Assembly: GCA_963698715.1 (NCBI GenBank)
Contig: CAVORW010000002.1
Span: forward strand, 310,001-374,000
Length of the DNA stretch: 64,000 nt
From: CAWHJB01 sp963698715
GTDB lineage: Bacteria > Chloroflexota > Anaerolineae > Anaerolineales > UBA4823
Direction of reading: 5' to 3'
This document shows positions 34,871-44,600 of this stretch, piece by piece. The notes beneath the pieces are model-generated. The model saw only the letters and a program-made list of their open reading frames with translations, had not been told where the DNA came from and ran no database searches. Position 1 is the stretch's first letter. Each line of letters opens with the position of its first letter. The position numbers and the translations under genes were made by a program.

Positions 34871-35908
34871 ATGGAAACAGAACAGGCTACCAAAATCGTT
34901 TCGGTCGGAATCATTGGCGCTGGCGGAATGGGCCGGCGCCATGCTGTGAATTTGCACCGTTTGATTGGAGGGGCGCGGGTTGCGGCCGTCTACGACCTGG
35001 ATGGGGAGCGCGCCAGTCAGGCTGCCGAACAGTGTGGCCGCGCGGCAGTTATGGCCGACCCTATTGAGCTGATTGAAGACCAAAGCGTGGATGCCATCCT
35101 GATTGCATCACCGGATGATACCCATGCGAAACTGTCGCTGGCTTGCCTCAATGCCGGTAAACCAGTGCTCTGCGAGAAGCCGCTGGCGACCCGGGCCGAG
35201 GACGCAGTGAAAGTTCTGGACGCAGAAATGGCCCTCGGGCGCAAACTGATCTCTGTTGGTTTCATGCGCCGCTTCGATCCCCAGCATCTCGCCGTTAAAA
35301 ATCTGGCTGCTTCAGGCCAGATCGGACGGCCCCTGTTGTTCAAAGGCGTTCATCGCAACGCGTCGGTCGCATTTGGCATCAGCGGCGAGACCATTCTGAT
35401 CAACTCTGCAGGCCACGATTTTGACTCGGCGCGCTGGCTGCTGGGGCAGGAAGTGCAAGATGTGTACGTGCGCGGCTTGAAGTCGCGCCCGGCACTTCAC
35501 CCGGATACGAGAGATCTTTTGTTTGTGGAGATGTCGTTGACCGGCAATTGCCTGGCAACGGCGGAGGTGTACGTCAACGCTGAATATGGATACGAGGTCT
35601 CTGCCGAACTCGTCTGCCAGAGCGGTACTGCTGTGACGATGCAGCCAGACCTGGCCCTGGTGCGGGCCAATGCGCAGAGAGGTTTTCCCGTACCGGGCGA
35701 TTGGCTGTCCCGCTTCCAGGACGCTTATATCGCCGAGTTGCTGGATTGGGTCGATTCGATCCGGATGAGACAGCCATTCCAGGGCGCTGATGCCTGGGAT
35801 GGTTATGTAACGATGATGGTGACCAGCGCTTGCATCCAGTCGCTGCAGAGCGGTGACATCGTGCCAATCCGCCTGCCGGAGAAGCCTGACCTGTATCGAT
35901 CTGTTTGA
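34871..35908 (+). CDS. iolG: Inositol 2-dehydrogenase (Gfo/Idh/MocA family)
   Basis: This 345-residue oxidoreductase has the Rossmann motif VGIIGAGGMGRRHAVNLHRL at residues 12-31, the GFO_IDH Lys motif LCEKPLATRAEDAV near 98-111 and the catalytic HDFDSARWLLG region near 178-188. It oxidises myo-inositol to 2-keto-myo-inositol, the first step of the pathway. Family members act on other cyclitols and sugars too, so scyllo- or chiro-inositol activity is possible. It closes the operon and is followed by a hairpin shared with the convergent regulator gene. Confidence 0.9.
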   Translation: METEQATKIVSVGIIGAGGMGRRHAVNLHRLIGGARVAAVYDLDGERASQAAEQCGRAAVMADPIELIEDQSVDAILIASPDDTHAKLSLACLNAGKPVLCEKPLATRAEDAVKVLDAEMALGRKLISVGFMRRFDPQHLAVKNLAASGQIGRPLLFKGVHRNASVAFGISGETILINSAGHDFDSARWLLGQEVQDVYVRGLKSRPALHPDTRDLLFVEMSLTGNCLATAEVYVNAEYGYEVSAELVCQSGTAVTMQPDLALVRANAQRGFPVPGDWLSRFQDAYIAELLDWVDSIRMRQPFQGADAWDGYVTMMVTSACIQSLQSGDIVPIRLPEKPDLYRSV

Positions 35909-36094
35909 GCGATCTAGCTGACCGGGTTAGTAAAACCGAACAGGCTCTGGCATTGTGCTTCTTAATCTTGAAGCGTGCTGACAGTGAATAAAGAAACAAA
36001 AAAACTGCACGCAGGTCGCGCCGCCCTGGAAAATCAATTCAGTTTAAGATTCGCCGCTAGTTTGCCCAAATAAATGGAAATTAAATACCAAACC

Positions 36095-36129
36095 TGAACG
36101 AGCCCGAGCAATCTACTTGGGCTCGTTCA
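36095..36129. terminator. Bidirectional terminator hairpin between iolG and the DtxR-family gene
   Basis: TGAACGAGCCC (36095-36105) pairs perfectly with GGGCTCGTTCA (36119-36129) around 13 bases. It lies between convergent genes. No T-tract adjoins it. Confidence 0.7.
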
Positions 36130-36177
36130 ATGCAAGCGCGCCCGAACAACGAACGGGGAGCGCTTATTCCCGTGGCC

Positions 36178-36837
36178 TCACCGCTCTATTTCGACCCAAA
36201 AAGCCTGGGCCAGTTCATAGCCGATGATCTGATCCTGGGAATTGATCTGCAGCCGAAAGGGCCCTTTGAATGGGGCGCAACTGGCCAAATGGAACGATTT
36301 GCCGGGCACAAGCCCCAGGCTGGCGATATAACGCAGCTTGTCCAAATCGTGGGTCCGGACCCGGCTGATGACACAATTCGAGCCGGAAGGGACTTCAACC
36401 AGAGGCTCGTCTTCTATAACAGGCATGATCAAATCTTTGGAGGGGATCGGCTCTCCATGCGGGCAGCGGGTGGGACGCCCGGTCATCTCAAACATTTTAT
36501 CTTCTAATTCTTCATTGACCCCGCGTTCGAAGGCATCAGTTAGGCTGTGGGCGGATGCCCAATCGTACCCCATGATGCGAACCAGAAATACTTCTGCGAT
36601 GCGATGGCGGCGCAGTGCTGGCATGGCAATCCGTTCTCCGGCCGGTGTCAGGCGGATCCCGCGGTATGGCTCGTGGGCAAGATAACCCCCGTCTACCAGG
36701 CGGCGGATCATCTTCGAAACAGCCTGAGCGGAGGTTTCGACAGTCTCGGCTAGGATTGAAAGCGGAACCTGGGCATAGTCTTGCTGTAGACGATAAACTT
36801 CAGCAGCATAGCGCTGCATGACACTACTGACATTCAT
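36178..36837 (-). CDS. DtxR/MntR-family metal-dependent regulator
   Basis: The likely start (MNVSSVMQRYAAEVYRLQQD) gives 219 residues; a TTG 57 bases upstream would add 19. The winged helix is at about residues 20-60 (LSILAETVETSAQAVSKMIRRL). The dimerisation and metal domain follows, with AMPALRRHRIAEVFLVRIMGYDW and HSLTDAFERGVNEELEDKM, then CPHGEPIPSKD. The C-terminal 75 residues form an SH3-like FeoA domain. The metal could be Fe2+ or Mn2+. The iron-type ABC operon is divergent from it and is the obvious target. Confidence 0.9.
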   Translation of the reverse strand: MNVSSVMQRYAAEVYRLQQDYAQVPLSILAETVETSAQAVSKMIRRLVDGGYLAHEPYRGIRLTPAGERIAMPALRRHRIAEVFLVRIMGYDWASAHSLTDAFERGVNEELEDKMFEMTGRPTRCPHGEPIPSKDLIMPVIEDEPLVEVPSGSNCVISRVRTHDLDKLRYIASLGLVPGKSFHLASCAPFKGPFRLQINSQDQIIGYELAQAFWVEIER

Positions 36838-37219
36838 ATGATCTGGTGGGAGCTCCGATCGATCGTGTTCAACACAGTTGAAACTTAATCTCAAACCGAT
36901 TTAGTTAATTTTTATCATACTATTCTAGATTAATCGCGCTGACTTAATTATACTATATCGAGAAAATGGGTGCAAATTGTCAACTCTTCGGAGTGTGCAA
37001 AAGTCAACATCTACACTATTTTAGTGCACCCTCTTTTCGGGGAGCACTCAAGCCTGTGAATAAAAACATCTTTCGCTAGCCCCCACTTTTTAGGAATATT
37101 TGGGTCATGCCCATGATTCCCTGGTTCCCAAAATCCTCTGTAGAGGAATGAATTTAAAGACTGTGGACAAATTTACAACACTCGAACCTGCTCCCATTAT
37201 GATTATCCCCGGAGGAAAT
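36838..37219. promoter_or_regulatory. Divergent control region between the DtxR-family gene and the metal ABC operon
   Basis: An imperfect direct repeat TGCAAA-GTCAAC stands at 36971-36984 and 36996-37008, 25 bases apart. GGGTGCA (36968-36974) and TGCACCC (37025-37031) form an outer inverted pair around it. The AT-rich stretch 36900-36960 probably holds promoters for both directions. No classic DtxR or MntR box could be recognised. Regulator binding here is inferred from position. Confidence 0.5.
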
Positions 37220-38314
37220 GTGTTTAAGTTCAGCCAGTTTATCTTTATCTTTATCTGTGTGCTTTCAATTCTCTTTTTATCTGCCTGTACCACCCAATCC
37301 ACGGCAATAACATCTGCCAGTGGTGAACAGGCGAGTACAGATCACTCAGTCGGCACCGAGGCGCATAAAAGCCAGGCCGAAGGCGAATTGGTGATCTACT
37401 CGGGGCGATCAGAGCCGCTTATCCAGCCTGTGATCAATGCCTTTAAGACGGGCTACCCCAATGTTGAAATCCTGCTCAAGACGGGCAGCAACAGCGAGCT
37501 GGCAAATGCCCTGATGGAAGAGGCTGCTAACCCCCAGGCGGATATTTTTATTACCACTGAGCTGTTTACGATCCAGACGCTGGCACAGCGGGGCATTTGC
37601 CAATCTTACCTGCCTCAAAGAGCCGAGGCGTTACCTGAAGGGTTCATCGGTCCGGATCAAACCTGGGTTGGGTTGACGCGCCGGGCACGCGTCATTATCT
37701 ATAATTCGGGGCTTGTCACGCCCGAAGAGCTGCCCAGCTCGATCTTTGATCTGACCGACCCGAAATGGAAAGGACAAATAGCCGCGACTGGTTCGACCAA
37801 TGGCTCCATGCAGGCGCAAATTGCGGCGATGCGCCAGTTATTGGGCGAAAAGCCGACGGAAGAATGGCTGCAAGATTTGCTGGCCAATCAGGTGACATTC
37901 TTTGCGGGTCATACTGATGTCCGTAAGGCGGTCGGTGCCGGAGAGTTTAAGCTGGGGTTGGTGAATCACTATTATTTCTATCTACAGCAGGCTGAAGGTA
38001 GCCCGGTAGGGGTGATCTTCCCAGACCAGGAAGATGGGCAAATTGGGCTGATTACGAATGCCACCGCGGCCGCAATCCTGCGTGGCGCTTCTAATCCTGA
38101 AACAGCCCAGGCGTTCCTCGACTTTCTTATCTCGCCCGAGGGCCAGCAGCTGTTCGCAATGCTCAATTATGAGTACCCACTCCTGGCGGGAGTGCCACTA
38201 CATCCTGCCGTCCAACCTCTGGATGGAATGCGGCTTGTTGATATCGATGTCGCTCGGGCAGCGTTGGAAGTTAAGGAGACCTTTGATTTGATGGAGAGAG
38301 TAGGATTGCCATAA
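37220..38314 (+). CDS. Fe3+-type ABC transporter substrate-binding lipoprotein
   Basis: From the GTG at 37220 (GGAGG just upstream) the product is 364 residues. It has a lipoprotein signal of Lys, hydrophobic core and LFLSAC lipobox, so Cys23 would be lipidated. In-frame ATGs at 37199 and 37148 are alternatives. The mature part is an FbpA/FutA-like periplasmic binding protein: GELVIYSGRSEPLIQPV, LLKTGSNSELANAL, then FDLTDPKWKGQIAATGSTNGSM and GLVNHYYFYLQQAEG with the vicinal Tyr residues typical of ferric binding. It leads an operon with permease and ATPase. Confidence 0.9.
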   Translation: MFKFSQFIFIFICVLSILFLSACTTQSTAITSASGEQASTDHSVGTEAHKSQAEGELVIYSGRSEPLIQPVINAFKTGYPNVEILLKTGSNSELANALMEEAANPQADIFITTELFTIQTLAQRGICQSYLPQRAEALPEGFIGPDQTWVGLTRRARVIIYNSGLVTPEELPSSIFDLTDPKWKGQIAATGSTNGSMQAQIAAMRQLLGEKPTEEWLQDLLANQVTFFAGHTDVRKAVGAGEFKLGLVNHYYFYLQQAEGSPVGVIFPDQEDGQIGLITNATAAAILRGASNPETAQAFLDFLISPEGQQLFAMLNYEYPLLAGVPLHPAVQPLDGMRLVDIDVARAALEVKETFDLMERVGLP

Positions 38315-39949
38315 ATGCGCGCCATGTCTGTAAATATCCTTCGCCATGCAAGAAAGCCGATCAGTCCTTTCGGGCTGCCTTTTGCGGCACTGCTGGTGGC
38401 GATTTTTGTCGCCGTCCCACTGGGTTATATTTTGGTGCGCGCGGTAGGAGCAGAGGCTGCTGCCTGGCAACGGTTGCTGCAATCCCGGCTATGGCTGCTG
38501 CTCAAGAATACTCTCATGCTGGTGGCTATGGTGACCACTATCAGCACCATCATTGGGATTGGGACGGCCTGGCTGACGGAGCGCAGTGATCTGCCAGGGC
38601 GCAAGGTCTTCCGCTGGCTGCTGGCGCTGCCGCTTGCGATCCCAGCTTATATTGGAGGGATCGTCCACCTGGCGCTGATGCGCCCGAGGGGTGGTTTCAT
38701 CCCAATGCTGTTGGAGAGCACATTTGGGATATCGTTGCCCGGTCTGAACACGCTGGGGTTCTGGGGTGCGGCTTTCATCCTGTCTATTTTCAGCTACCCT
38801 TATATCTATCTGTTAAGCGCGGCTGCCTTTCGTTCAATGGGCGCTTCCATTGAAGATGCCGCTCGCACCTTGGGTCGCTCTGCCAGGCAGACATTCTGGC
38901 AGGTGGTGCTGCCAGCACTGCGGCCGGGCCTGACTTCTGGGATGCTTCTGGTGGCGCTAGACGTCATGGCTGAGTACGGGACAGTCGCGCTGCTGCGCTA
39001 CGAAACTTTCACTTCAGCCATTTTTGTACAGCTATCCGGGCGCTACGACCGTTCAGCTGCGGCAGTCTTGAGCGGCGTGCTGGTCGCTCTGGCGATCTTG
39101 GTCCTGTGGGCTGAGCTGCGCTCCCAGGGAAAGCAGCGCTTTGCCCAGGTGGAAAGCCACTGGCGACCGGCGCGAACGATCGCGTTGAGCAGGTGGCGTA
39201 TTCCGGCATTTTGCCTCACTATGGGTGTTGTGTTCGTCAGCCTGCTGATGCCGGTTGTGGTGTTGGCTGTTTGGACTGTCCGGGCTCTTTTAGACCCCGA
39301 GGCGTTTGCCAGCGTGCTGCTCACCGGAACTCGGGGGTTCGGTTCATATATCTGGAACAGTTTGTGGAGTTCCGGGTTGGCTGCTTTTCTGGCAGTCTTG
39401 CTTTCGTTGCCGGTCGCCTTGTTTGCGGTTCGCCGTCCAAACCGTGTTTCGCAGTTCATCTCACGTTTCTGCCAGGTGGGGTATGCGATTCCGGGAGTGG
39501 TGATCGCATTGAGCTTGATATTTCTCGTCAATCGAACGCTGCCATTCTTATATGCGACACCATTGGTAGTAGTGATCGCCTATGTGCTCCGCCATCTGCC
39601 CCAGGCAGTGCGGGGGAGCGAATCGGCTTTAGGCCAAATTTCTCAGTCGCTGGAAGAAGCCGCACGGATACTCGGGCGGACTCCCATGCAAACATTTTTC
39701 AAGGTGACACTGCCCCTCGCCCGACCCGGATTGCTGGCAGGGGCGGCGTTGGTTTTCTTGACTTCCCTTAAGGAACTCCCCGCCACGCTCCTCTTAAGGC
39801 CAGCTGGTTTTGATACCCTGGCTGTGCGAGTGTGGATTTGGGCAGCCGATGGTTTTTACCTGCAGGCAGCACCTGCCGCGCTAATACTTGTGATCGTCTC
39901 GGCGATCCCACTCTCAATCCTATTGCGTAGGGAGAGGATTTATTCGTGA
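38315..39949 (+). CDS. Fe3+-type ABC transporter permease (FbpB-like, two fused halves)
   Basis: This 544-residue permease has about twelve membrane segments in two homologous halves. Each half carries an EAA loop: EDAARTLGRSARQTFWQVVL near residue 190 and EEAARILGRTPMQTFFKVTL near 450. This is the layout of FbpB/SfuB proteins. Its ATG directly abuts the TAA of the binding-protein gene and its stop overlaps the ATPase start (GTGA). The substrate is ferric iron by family; other metals cannot be excluded. Confidence 0.92.
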   Translation: MRAMSVNILRHARKPISPFGLPFAALLVAIFVAVPLGYILVRAVGAEAAAWQRLLQSRLWLLLKNTLMLVAMVTTISTIIGIGTAWLTERSDLPGRKVFRWLLALPLAIPAYIGGIVHLALMRPRGGFIPMLLESTFGISLPGLNTLGFWGAAFILSIFSYPYIYLLSAAAFRSMGASIEDAARTLGRSARQTFWQVVLPALRPGLTSGMLLVALDVMAEYGTVALLRYETFTSAIFVQLSGRYDRSAAAVLSGVLVALAILVLWAELRSQGKQRFAQVESHWRPARTIALSRWRIPAFCLTMGVVFVSLLMPVVVLAVWTVRALLDPEAFASVLLTGTRGFGSYIWNSLWSSGLAAFLAVLLSLPVALFAVRRPNRVSQFISRFCQVGYAIPGVVIALSLIFLVNRTLPFLYATPLVVVIAYVLRHLPQAVRGSESALGQISQSLEEAARILGRTPMQTFFKVTLPLARPGLLAGAALVFLTSLKELPATLLLRPAGFDTLAVRVWIWAADGFYLQAAPAALILVIVSAIPLSILLRRERIYS

Positions 39950-41001
39950 TCAAGCTAGAAGTCCTTCAATTAACAAAAAAATACAATGGAGGCGGTTTCC
40001 CGGCTGTCAATAACATATCCTTTGCCCTTAATCATGGAGAAATCCTGGCTTTGGTTGGGCCCAGCGGCTGTGGCAAAACCACTATTTTGCGGTTAATCGC
40101 CGGCCTGGAAATTCCGGACTCAGGCGTGATTTATGTAAACTCTCGGGCTGTCGCCGGTGAAGGTGTATTTGTCCCGCCTGAGAATCGAGACGTCGGCATG
40201 GTTTTTCAAGAACACGCCCTGTTCCCGCATCTGACTGTGTTCGAAAACGTTGCTTTTGGATTGCGCAAGCAAAGTGAAGCTGACACCCAGAAAGCCGTGA
40301 TGGAGTTTCTGAAGATGGTTGGTCTGCAAGCCCTGGTGAAACGTTATCCACACGAGCTGTCCGGAGGTGAACGCCAACGGGCTGCGCTGGTGCGGGCGCT
40401 TGCTCCGCAGCCAGTGCTGCTGCTGATGGATGAACCGTTCAGCAGCCTGGATGCGGATCTGCGTGTTCAGGTACGGGCGCAGGTTCGCAACATTCTCAAA
40501 TCTATACATGCTACTGCCATTTTTGTCACCCACGATCAGGAAGAAGCGCTCTATATGGGCGATCGCCTGGCCGTTTTTCAAAATGGAACGATCGAACAAA
40601 TCGGCCTACCGGAAGAGGTATTTCACGCTTCCAGGACTCAGTTCGTGGCGGAATTCATGGGAAACAGCGATTTTATCCCCGGTGAGATAAGCCCGGAGGG
40701 CGTCCGCTCCGCGCTTGGGATCGTCCCGCAACTGTCTGGTTTGCCACTCGACACAAAAGTGCAAATTGCGGTGCGCGCCGATGATGTCGATTTCAAGCCA
40801 CACCCCCTCGGCAATGGAGTGATCGATGAGCGCATCTTTCGAGGAGCTTTTTATCTATACAGGTTGAAAATAGATACAGGACAATCCATTCATGCCCTAA
40901 AACCGCATACCGAATTTCTGCCGATTGGAGCTCGCATCCAAGTAGTGATCAGTGCGGAACACCCGCTTTCAATCTTTCGAGATGGATGTGCAGTCGTTTA
41001 G
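39946..41001 (+). CDS. Fe3+-type ABC transporter ATP-binding protein (FbpC-like)
   Basis: This 351-residue ATPase has Walker A GPSGCGKTTI near residues 38-47, signature LSGGERQRAALVRALA near 140 and Walker B LLLMDEPFSSLD. The switch His is in IFVTHDQEEAL. A C-terminal regulatory TOBE-like region follows (VQIAVRADDVDFKPHPLG). GTG is the start, overlapping the permease stop by four bases. Its TAG stop overlaps the stop of the convergent nucleotidyltransferase gene by four bases, once a frameshift in that gene is allowed for. Confidence 0.92.
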   Translation: MIKLEVLQLTKKYNGGGFPAVNNISFALNHGEILALVGPSGCGKTTILRLIAGLEIPDSGVIYVNSRAVAGEGVFVPPENRDVGMVFQEHALFPHLTVFENVAFGLRKQSEADTQKAVMEFLKMVGLQALVKRYPHELSGGERQRAALVRALAPQPVLLLMDEPFSSLDADLRVQVRAQVRNILKSIHATAIFVTHDQEEALYMGDRLAVFQNGTIEQIGLPEEVFHASRTQFVAEFMGNSDFIPGEISPEGVRSALGIVPQLSGLPLDTKVQIAVRADDVDFKPHPLGNGVIDERIFRGAFYLYRLKIDTGQSIHALKPHTEFLPIGARIQVVISAEHPLSIFRDGCAVV

Positions 41002-41586
41002 GGGCCAAACTCAGCGGCGGAAAGACCGGGCGAGACTGGATTGTCAGTACTATTGGCCTGCTTTTCAAATTCATCGTACTCCGCTGGGATCGGGATGCCA
41101 AAACGCTGGCAAAGGAGTTCTGACGTCATGATAGTCTTTTTCATCCAGCGCATATCCGGTATGAAACTGGACCATCCATTCTGGCGAGATACATTTAACG
41201 AGGTGCCCGTTCACTGAGCCACTCCCAGTCAATGATTCGTAGGGATAGGGAACACCGAAAATAAGCTTCCTGTCCAAATCGAAGGTGTAGGAGTGAAAGT
41301 CGATCTGGCGACCTTGATTATCTCCCATGACAAAGTTACAATCACGGGTGTCGTCCCGCAGCACATCTTGATAACCGCGTGCCTCGAGCAGCGCCCGTAT
41401 CTGGGGCACATCTTTGTGCTCGACCGCTATATCCAGGTCGGAATGTGTCCGGGTTTGTTCACCGAGTAAGGCATCCACGCCCCAGCCTCCATCGATATAG
41501 ACCGAGATGTTGTGTTCGGTCAGGAGACTGACAAATTCGATCACGTCCTCAGCGGCCATTTCGGCATTTTCAGTTTGCATAAACAT
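40998..41586 (-). CDS. Aminoglycoside/lincosamide-type nucleotidyltransferase, one extra base near the 3' end
   Basis: The N-terminal region holds the nucleotidyltransferase core: YIDGGWGVDALLGEQTRTHS then DLDIAVEHKDV near residues 30-60, with the catalytic Asp pair. DEKDYHDVR follows near 155. The plain frame then ends with an odd tail at 41071. Dropping one base near 41117-41121 gives DVRLLCQRFGIPIPAEYDEF, the normal C-terminus for ANT/Lnu-type proteins, ending at 40998 with about 195 residues. Family members modify aminoglycosides or lincosamides, but many such genes in environmental bacteria have no shown resistance role. Confidence 0.82.
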
Positions 41587-41774
41587 AGTTTACCCTAACC
41601 CCCCCCCCATTTTTCAGCTCTACATTATTTCCCAAAGACCCGAGCGTGTCTTGTTTCAGGGTAAATCTGCTATACTTAAATTATTCTGCAAGATCTGACA
41701 GTGCCATCTACAAGTGGCAATTGGGGAGCAATGCCATTCGATTGCTGCCCGATCCGAACTGGATCGGAAAGTCT

Positions 41775-44391
41775 ATGTCTGACCTGCTCTTGAAGACCAA
41801 ATTCTCGATGCCTGTTGTTCGGAAAGATATGGTGGCGCGCTCTGGGCTGATCGAAAAGCTGAACAACTCACTCTGGCAGGCGCATGGCTTCGCTCGTAAA
41901 TTAACCTTGATCTCGGCGCCAGCGGGCTTTGGAAAAACATCCCTTGTTGTAGATTGGTTGAACAACCTTGGACTGCAAGTTGTGTGGTTGTCCCTGGATC
42001 AAAACGACAATGATCCAGTGCGGTTTTTGGCCTACTTGATCGCGGGCCTTAATAAAATCGATATCAAAATCGGCCTGGCAGCCACAAAGATGCAGCAGTC
42101 TCCACAACCCCCGCCCGGCGAGACAATCATCACTTCTTTGATCAATGATCTGACCGAAATCTCCCAGCCTTTCATCCTGACGCTGGATGATTTCCATGCT
42201 ATTCATAACCCGGCCATCTACCGGCAGGTCAGCTTTCTGTTGGAACACCAGCCAGAAAAGATGCTTCAGGTGATCCTGACCCGCGAAGATCCAATGCTGC
42301 CGATTTCTCGGTTGCGATCACGCGGGCAGCTATGTGAAATTCGATTGGCCGACCTGCGTTTCAGTTTGAATGAGGCGGCAGCTTTTTTGCAAAACATGGG
42401 CCTTGATCTAAATCAGGCTGACTTGAACATTTTGCAGAGGCGGACTGAAGGTTGGGTTACCGGTCTGCAACTGGCCGCTCTATCCATGCAAGGGTTTCCA
42501 GATCCGCATCAATTTATCCTGTCTTTTGTTGGGAGCAATCGTTTTATTCTAGATTACTTGTTCGATGAAGTCTTTTCACATCTGTCAACCAAAATACAAG
42601 ATTTTTTAACTAAGACTTCGATACTTGACCGGCTGACCGCAGGGCTCTGCGATCAGGTCACTGAGAGTAAAGATAGCCGAGAGCAATTAGAGGCGCTGGA
42701 TAGGGCGAATCTGTTTATCATACCTCTAGATCCGGCGCGGGAGTGGTATCGCTACCATCATCTTTTCAGGGATTTGCTGCGCCACCAGTTGGATCTTCAA
42801 AATGACATCTCGCTGGAAACACTTCATCAGCGGGCGAGCCTTTGGTTCGAGGCGGCGGGTGATCTAGATAATGCCGTTCGGCACGCCCTGACGGCCCAGA
42901 ATTGGGACGTGGCGTGCAGGATGATTGGTCAAGCCAGCCAGGGGAAGTTGAAACGTGGAGAGACAGCGACTTTAATTGGCTGGTTGAGAGGTATCCCGAG
43001 GAAGGTCGTCTGTTCGCAGCCAGAGCTATGCATGACGTATGCCTGGGCACTGCTACTGGCAAGCCAGTTCGAGGATGCCGAACCAGTTCTGGAAAATGCT
43101 GAACAATTGGCTCAACCTAGTTCGCCGTATTTAGGACAGGTCGCGGCAGCCCAGGCTTATCTGGCGCGCGCCAGAGGGGAGGACCGGCGACACATTCGTA
43201 AGTCTCAACAGGCACTTTCCCTACTGGCAGAAGACGATTGGGTGTCTCGGGGCAACGTTGCGCTCAACTTGGGCCTGGCGTACTGGCACGAAGGAAGATT
43301 GGGTGAAGCTGAGCGGGCCTTGTTCGATGCGCAAGAAATTTCCGGACGGGTTGGGAATATCTTTGCCCTGCTGACAGCAAAGATTTTTCTTGCCCGAACA
43401 CTGGCAACCCGCGGAAAACTCCGTCAGGCTGAACCCATGTTCAAAAAGGTAATTCGGGAGGGTGGCAATATCCCGATTTTGGCTCTGGCGCATTTTGACC
43501 TGAGCGCGATCTATTATGAGTGGAACCATTTGGGAGAGGCTCGAGGAGCACCTTGAGCGCGGGTTGGAGATGTGCATGCGCAGTGGGAATGCAGAGTTTC
43601 AAAATTCCGGGCATATCCAGCGCGTATTTCTTGCTCTGGCAAAAGGCGATGTGATCAGCGCGCAGGCGTCAATGGAAAAGTCCCATGCAATGGTGCATGA
43701 TTTTGCTTCTGCCACGCGCTCTCGCAGCGCGGCTTGCCAGGTGCAGCTTGCATTGGCGTTGGGCGAATTAGAGAAGGCAGCCTATTGGGCAGAACAAATC
43801 ACCGAAGCGGCGGATGCCAATTCGTTCTTCCGGTTTCTGGATCTGACAGGACCGCGACTACTGATCGCCAGGGGCGAGAAACAAGCTGCGGCGGAGAAAT
43901 TGGATATAAGCTTCAAAACTGCCTCCTCTGCCGGCTGGGGATACGGTGTGATTGCCATTAAGATCCTGCAAGCACTGGCAGCTGATAGTCAGGCAGAAGC
44001 GCTTGATTTCCTGACGGATGCCCTGCGCCTGGGAGACCCAGAAGGTTTTCTTCGCAGCTACGCCGATGCAGGTGAACCAGTGAGACCTCTTCTTTACGAA
44101 GCGGCTGGGCGCGGCATCTTTCCTGAGAACATTGGTCAAATTCTTGCGGTTCTTGGGGAGCGAGACACTGCGTTTCGAGAAAATCAAGTCCGGCTGGTTG
44201 AACCATTGAGTGAGCGCGAGCTGGAAGTACTGCGCCTGGTCACGGCAGGCCTTTCGAATCGTGAGATAGCCAAGCAGCTCTTCATCAGCACCGGAACCGT
44301 TAAGACCCATGTCCACCATATTTGTGGCAAACTAAGGGTGCGAAATCGGGTAGAGGCAGCCATGCAAGCCAAAGAGCTTCACCTGTTGTAA
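41775..44391 (+). CDS. MalT-like LuxR-family ATPase regulator, one-base frameshift
   Basis: The gene starts MSDLLLKTKFSMPVVRKDMV at 41775. Walker A is ISAPAGFGKTSLVVDWL near residues 48-64, followed by the ILTLDDFH sensor region, WFEAAGDLDNAVRHALTAQ and TPR-like repeats. The C-terminal LuxR helix-turn-helix is LSERELEVLRLVTAGLSNRE then IAKQLFISTGTVKTHVHHI. One extra base near 43538-43546 splits it: GEARGAP-stop in one frame, EEHLERGLEMCMRSGN in the other. The restored protein is 871 residues, typical of MalT-like signal-transducing ATPases. The inducer is unknown; no maltose genes are near. Confidence 0.88.
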
Positions 44392-44415
44392 AGCATTTCA
44401 GATCAGCACAAAAGT

Positions 44416-44471
44416 AAAGTGATGTGTTATTCAGCGGTGCGGCGCACTGCTGAATAACACATCACTTTTTT
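44416..44471 (+). terminator. 25-bp hairpin with T-tract after the malT-like gene
   Basis: The arm 44416-44440 pairs with 44444-44468, interrupted only by one G-U pair and closed by a three-base loop. A run of T residues (44466-44471) follows, so this is a strong intrinsic terminator. Confidence 0.85.
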
Positions 44472-44600
44472 ATATATACAAGAGGTTTATTCCCAAATCA
44501 ACCCCCTGAATATACCCATTGGTAGATGACCTGGTTCATTGAAATTGGTAAAGTAAAGATGGAATTTGAGTATGAGTTTATTTGAAGTAAGGAGGATGTG

